Translations under genes and position numbers: made by a program
Part shown: positions 6,045 to 7,540 of the stretch, one piece after another
Layout: every line of letters starts with the position of its first letter
Position numbering within the stretch: position 1 is the first letter of the stretch
Notes under the pieces: generated by a model
Database searches by the model: none
What the model saw: the letters and a program-made list of their open reading frames with translations, nothing else
Told to the model about the DNA's origin: nothing
Assembly: GCA_029068665.1 (NCBI GenBank)
Contig: JAIECC010000224.1
Location: forward strand, 1 to 7,540
Direction: 5' to 3'
Length of the DNA: 7,540 bases
Origin: Lachnospiraceae bacterium
Lineage (GTDB): Bacteria > Bacillota > Clostridia > Lachnospirales > Lachnospiraceae

Positions 6045-6082
6045 AAATAAAAATGCCTATCCTGTCAGCCCACAGGATAGGC
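6043..6082 (-). terminator. Intrinsic terminator of the antitoxin RNA (minus strand)
   Basis: GCCTATCCTGT (6055-6065) and ACAGGATAGGC (6072-6082) form a perfect 11-bp stem with a 6-base loop. On the minus strand it is followed by ATTTTTATTTTT (6054-6043), a proper U-tract. On the plus strand no T-run follows, so it terminates only antisense transcription. The tract ends at the toxin stop codon. Confidence 0.85.
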
Positions 6083-6151
6083 GTTGTCCGTAAGGACATT
6101 TCTTAGTCTGAACTCGGAGCATCCACTTTGGAGTGGGTGCTTTCTTTTTGT
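6047..6151 (-). ncRNA. Antisense antitoxin RNA, about 105 nt (RatA/SR4-like)
   Basis: This RNA is deduced from a promoter and a terminator on the minus strand that face inward over the toxin 3' UTR. Transcription should start near 6151, two bases from where the toxin mRNA ends, and stop in the T-tract at about 6043-6053. The RNA would be fully complementary to the toxin 3' UTR without covering the coding region. Expected fold, 5' to 3': a short A-rich single strand, stem-loop GCACCCACT/AGTGGATGC (6140-6119), small stem TGTCC/GGACA (6098-6085) with a 4-base loop, then the terminator stem (6082-6055). In TxpA/RatA and BsrG/SR4 of B. subtilis, antisense RNAs overlapping the 3' end cause mRNA cleavage or block translation. 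The same mechanism is inferred here. No homologue was searched. Confidence 0.75.
6119..6149 (+). terminator. Intrinsic terminator of the toxin mRNA
   Basis: GCATCCACT (6119-6127) pairs with AGTGGGTGC (6132-6140), 9 bp with one G-T pair and a TTGG loop, followed by TTTCTTTTT (6141-6149). It ends the toxin transcript and probably also any readthrough from panD. Its 3' arm can instead pair with the leader at 5849-5859. Confidence 0.85.
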
Positions 6152-6157
6152 ATCATT

Positions 6158-6186
6158 ATAATACCATTTTGAAAAAAAGTTTTCAA
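6158..6186 (-). promoter_or_regulatory. Promoter of the antisense antitoxin RNA
   Basis: On the minus strand: TTGAAA (6186-6181), 17-base spacer, TATTAT (6163-6158) with an extended -10 TGG. The start is expected near 6151. Compared with the toxin promoter it is at least as close to consensus, as expected for an antitoxin that must be in excess. Confidence 0.75.
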
Positions 6187-6236
6187 GTGGTTAAAAACAG
6201 TTGAAGAGTTGTTTTACTTTTAGTAGTAAAAAGTGC

Positions 6237-6265
6237 TTGCAAAATAGAACAAATGTTCGTATAAT
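6237..6265 (+). promoter_or_regulatory. Promoter of the radical SAM gene
   Basis: TTGCAA (6237-6242), 17-base spacer and a perfect TATAAT (6260-6265). The expected +1 is 6272, the A of the start codon, so the leader is absent or only a few bases long. The spacer is largely occupied by the LexA site at 6247-6258. This promoter points away from the antitoxin promoter, about 50 bases to the left. Confidence 0.85.
6247..6258. promoter_or_regulatory. LexA (SOS/DinR) operator
   Basis: GAACAAATGTTC is a perfect GAAC-N4-GTTC palindrome. Against the B. subtilis SOS box CGAACRNRYGTTYC it matches 12 of 14 positions, missing only the outermost bases. It lies between -35 and -10, where bound LexA would block RNA polymerase. 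The gene should therefore be repressed until DNA damage. Confidence 0.85.
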
Positions 6266-6271
6266 GAGTGC

Positions 6272-7540
6272 ATGAATGAAATTGTGACGGGTTATACAAC
6301 CAAGGAAAAATTAGAAATATTGGCGGATGCGGCAAAGTATGATGTGGCGTGCACATCCAGCGGTTCGGACAGAAAGGGAAAGAAAGGATTCCTTGGCAAT
6401 ACCGTAGGGTGCGGAATTTGTCACAGCTTTGCAGCAGATGGCAGGTGTATCTCTCTGTTGAAAATACTTATGACGAATCACTGTGTCTATGATTGTAAGT
6501 ATTGTATCAACAGGAAGTCCAACGATATTCCCAGGGCAACATTTACGCCGGAGGAGATTTGTGAACTTACGGTAGAATTCTATAAGCGAAATTATATCGA
6601 AGGTCTCTTCTTAAGTTCGGGTGTGATTCAGAATCCCACCTATACCATGGAGAAGATGTGCGAGGCGTTGTATCTGCTTCGGAACAAATATTATTTTAAC
6701 GGATATATCCATGTCAAGACCATACCCGGTGCATCGGATGAGTTGCTTGCCATGGCAGGACACCTGGCAGACAGAATCAGTGTCAATATTGAACTTCCAA
6801 CAGAGGAGAGTTTATCAAAGCTGGCACCCAACAAGAATTTTAAGACCATTTTGGAACCTATGGGTAAGGTGCGGGACACGATTGCCCTGCACAGGGTTGC
6901 TATAGGCAAGGATGCACGAATGGAGAGAAGCGGAGGCAATCAATATCTTGAAAAAAGTATTTTTTCCGGAAATCGTTTTGTGACCAAGCAGGAGAACAGC
7001 CTGGTTCCCGATTCCGGAATGGGAAAGGGGCTTGTACCTGTAGAGCAAGGGAAAGAAACCAGGAGCTTTGCTCCGGCAGGACAGAGTACTCAGATGATTA
7101 TCGGGGCCACGGAAGAGAGCGATTATACATTGATTCAGACAACCCAGAAGCTGTATCAGAGCTATGATCTGAAGCGTGTATTTTTCTCTGCTTATATACC
7201 GATTAACGAGGATGCGGCACTGCCCCGTCTTGGAACCACACCCCCGCTTTTACGTGAGCATCGCCTGTATCAGGCAGACTGGCTGCTCCGGTTTTATGGA
7301 TTTCAGGCGGATGAGCTTTTGTCTGAGGAGAAGCCTAATTTTAATGAGCAGTTAGACCCGAAATGTGATTGGGCATTAAGGCATTTGAATTTGTTTCCCT
7401 TGGAGGTGCAAAGAGCATCCTACGATATGCTGCTCCGAACACCGGGCATCGGTCCCCGGTCAGCAGGGCGGATCATGCATGCAAGAAGATACGGCAGTCT
7501 TGATTTTGATAGCTTGAAAAAGATGGGAGTGGTGCTGAAG
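6272..7540 (+). CDS. Putative DNA modification/repair radical SAM protein (3' end missing)
   Basis: Radical SAM enzyme of the family named putative DNA modification/repair radical SAM protein (TIGR03916 as I recall), often encoded beside a partner linked to uracil-DNA glycosylases; its reaction is not established to my knowledge. The frame is open for 423 codons to the window end. Seen: EKLEILADAAKYDV at 12-25; conserved cysteines in GICHSF and DGRC (C50, C59, plus C47); the radical SAM cluster motif CVYDCKYC at 71-78 for the [4Fe-4S] centre; FLSSGV at 113-118; SVNIELP at 170-176; PAGQSTQMIIGAT at 268-280; and near the C-terminus a helix-hairpin-helix, LLRTPGIGPRSAGRIM at 387-402, fitting non-specific DNA contact. 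A polar stretch at about 212-263 looks like an insertion. The ATG at 6272 has no ribosome binding site, consistent with a leaderless mRNA. A LexA box in the promoter supports a repair role. Confidence 0.9.
   Translation, partial: MNEIVTGYTTKEKLEILADAAKYDVACTSSGSDRKGKKGFLGNTVGCGICHSFAADGRCISLLKILMTNHCVYDCKYCINRKSNDIPRATFTPEEICELTVEFYKRNYIEGLFLSSGVIQNPTYTMEKMCEALYLLRNKYYFNGYIHVKTIPGASDELLAMAGHLADRISVNIELPTEESLSKLAPNKNFKTILEPMGKVRDTIALHRVAIGKDARMERSGGNQYLEKSIFSGNRFVTKQENSLVPDSGMGKGLVPVEQGKETRSFAPAGQSTQMIIGATEESDYTLIQTTQKLYQSYDLKRVFFSAYIPINEDAALPRLGTTPPLLREHRLYQADWLLRFYGFQADELLSEEKPNFNEQLDPKCDWALRHLNLFPLEVQRASYDMLLRTPGIGPRSAGRIMHARRYGSLDFDSLKKMGVVLK

Noticed and set aside
6055..6082. Reading the 11-bp hairpin as the toxin mRNA terminator
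   Set aside because: No T-run follows on the plus strand; the U-tract is on the minus side, so it belongs to the antisense RNA.
6155..6160. TATAAT on the minus strand as the antitoxin -10
   Set aside because: Its distance to TTGAAA would be 20 bases; the overlapping TATTAT at 6158-6163 gives 17 bases and a TGn element.
6212..6231. TTTTACT/AGTAAAA hairpin before the radical SAM promoter
   Set aside because: It is a weak AT-only 7-bp stem with no T-tract beyond it, in an AT-rich intergenic stretch; likely chance.

Overview
The window looks like chromosome of a Firmicute of class Clostridia, most likely Lachnospiraceae. That is inferred from strong GGAGG-type ribosome binding sites, short intergenic gaps, the panG-type pantothenate pathway, a holin-like type I toxin and a Gram-positive LexA box. 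The species cannot be named from the sequence.

Bases 1-2195 hold the 3' end of an ABC-2 type exporter operon: an ATP-binding subunit cut by the window edge, then two overlapping membrane subunits. They are visibly more AT-rich than the genes that follow. Bases 2288-2404 carry a perfect 10-bp inverted repeat, a probable promoter overlapping it and a small leader hairpin.

Bases 2405-5648 are a compact pantothenate (vitamin B5) operon in the order panG (DUF2520-type ketopantoate reductase), panB, an unrecognised 83-aa gene, panC, panD. Together these make pantothenate from 2-oxoisovalerate and aspartate. PanB makes ketopantoate, PanG reduces it to pantoate, PanD makes beta-alanine, and PanC joins pantoate and beta-alanine. 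No strong terminator is visible after panD.

Bases 5720-6186 are the most interesting part: a complete type I toxin-antitoxin module that can be read base by base. A good promoter drives a long structured leader, then a 37-aa single-span toxin of the holin-like (TxpA/BsrG/BsrE-like) class, then an intrinsic terminator. A strong promoter on the minus strand starts an antisense RNA of about 105 nt almost exactly where the toxin mRNA ends. That RNA runs back through the 3' UTR and stops at its own hairpin and T-tract just beyond the toxin stop codon. The leader also holds an 11-nt element complementary to the mRNA 3' end (and so identical to the 5' part of the antitoxin), a CCTCCC that can mask the toxin ribosome binding site, and an open frame overlapping the toxin start.

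Bases 6237-7540 hold a radical SAM protein of the putative DNA modification/repair family, still open at the window end. Its promoter has a perfect GAAC-N4-GTTC LexA (SOS) site between -35 and -10. The -10 box puts the transcription start at or within a few bases of the ATG, so the mRNA is probably leaderless. No rRNA, tRNA, CRISPR array or insertion sequence was seen.
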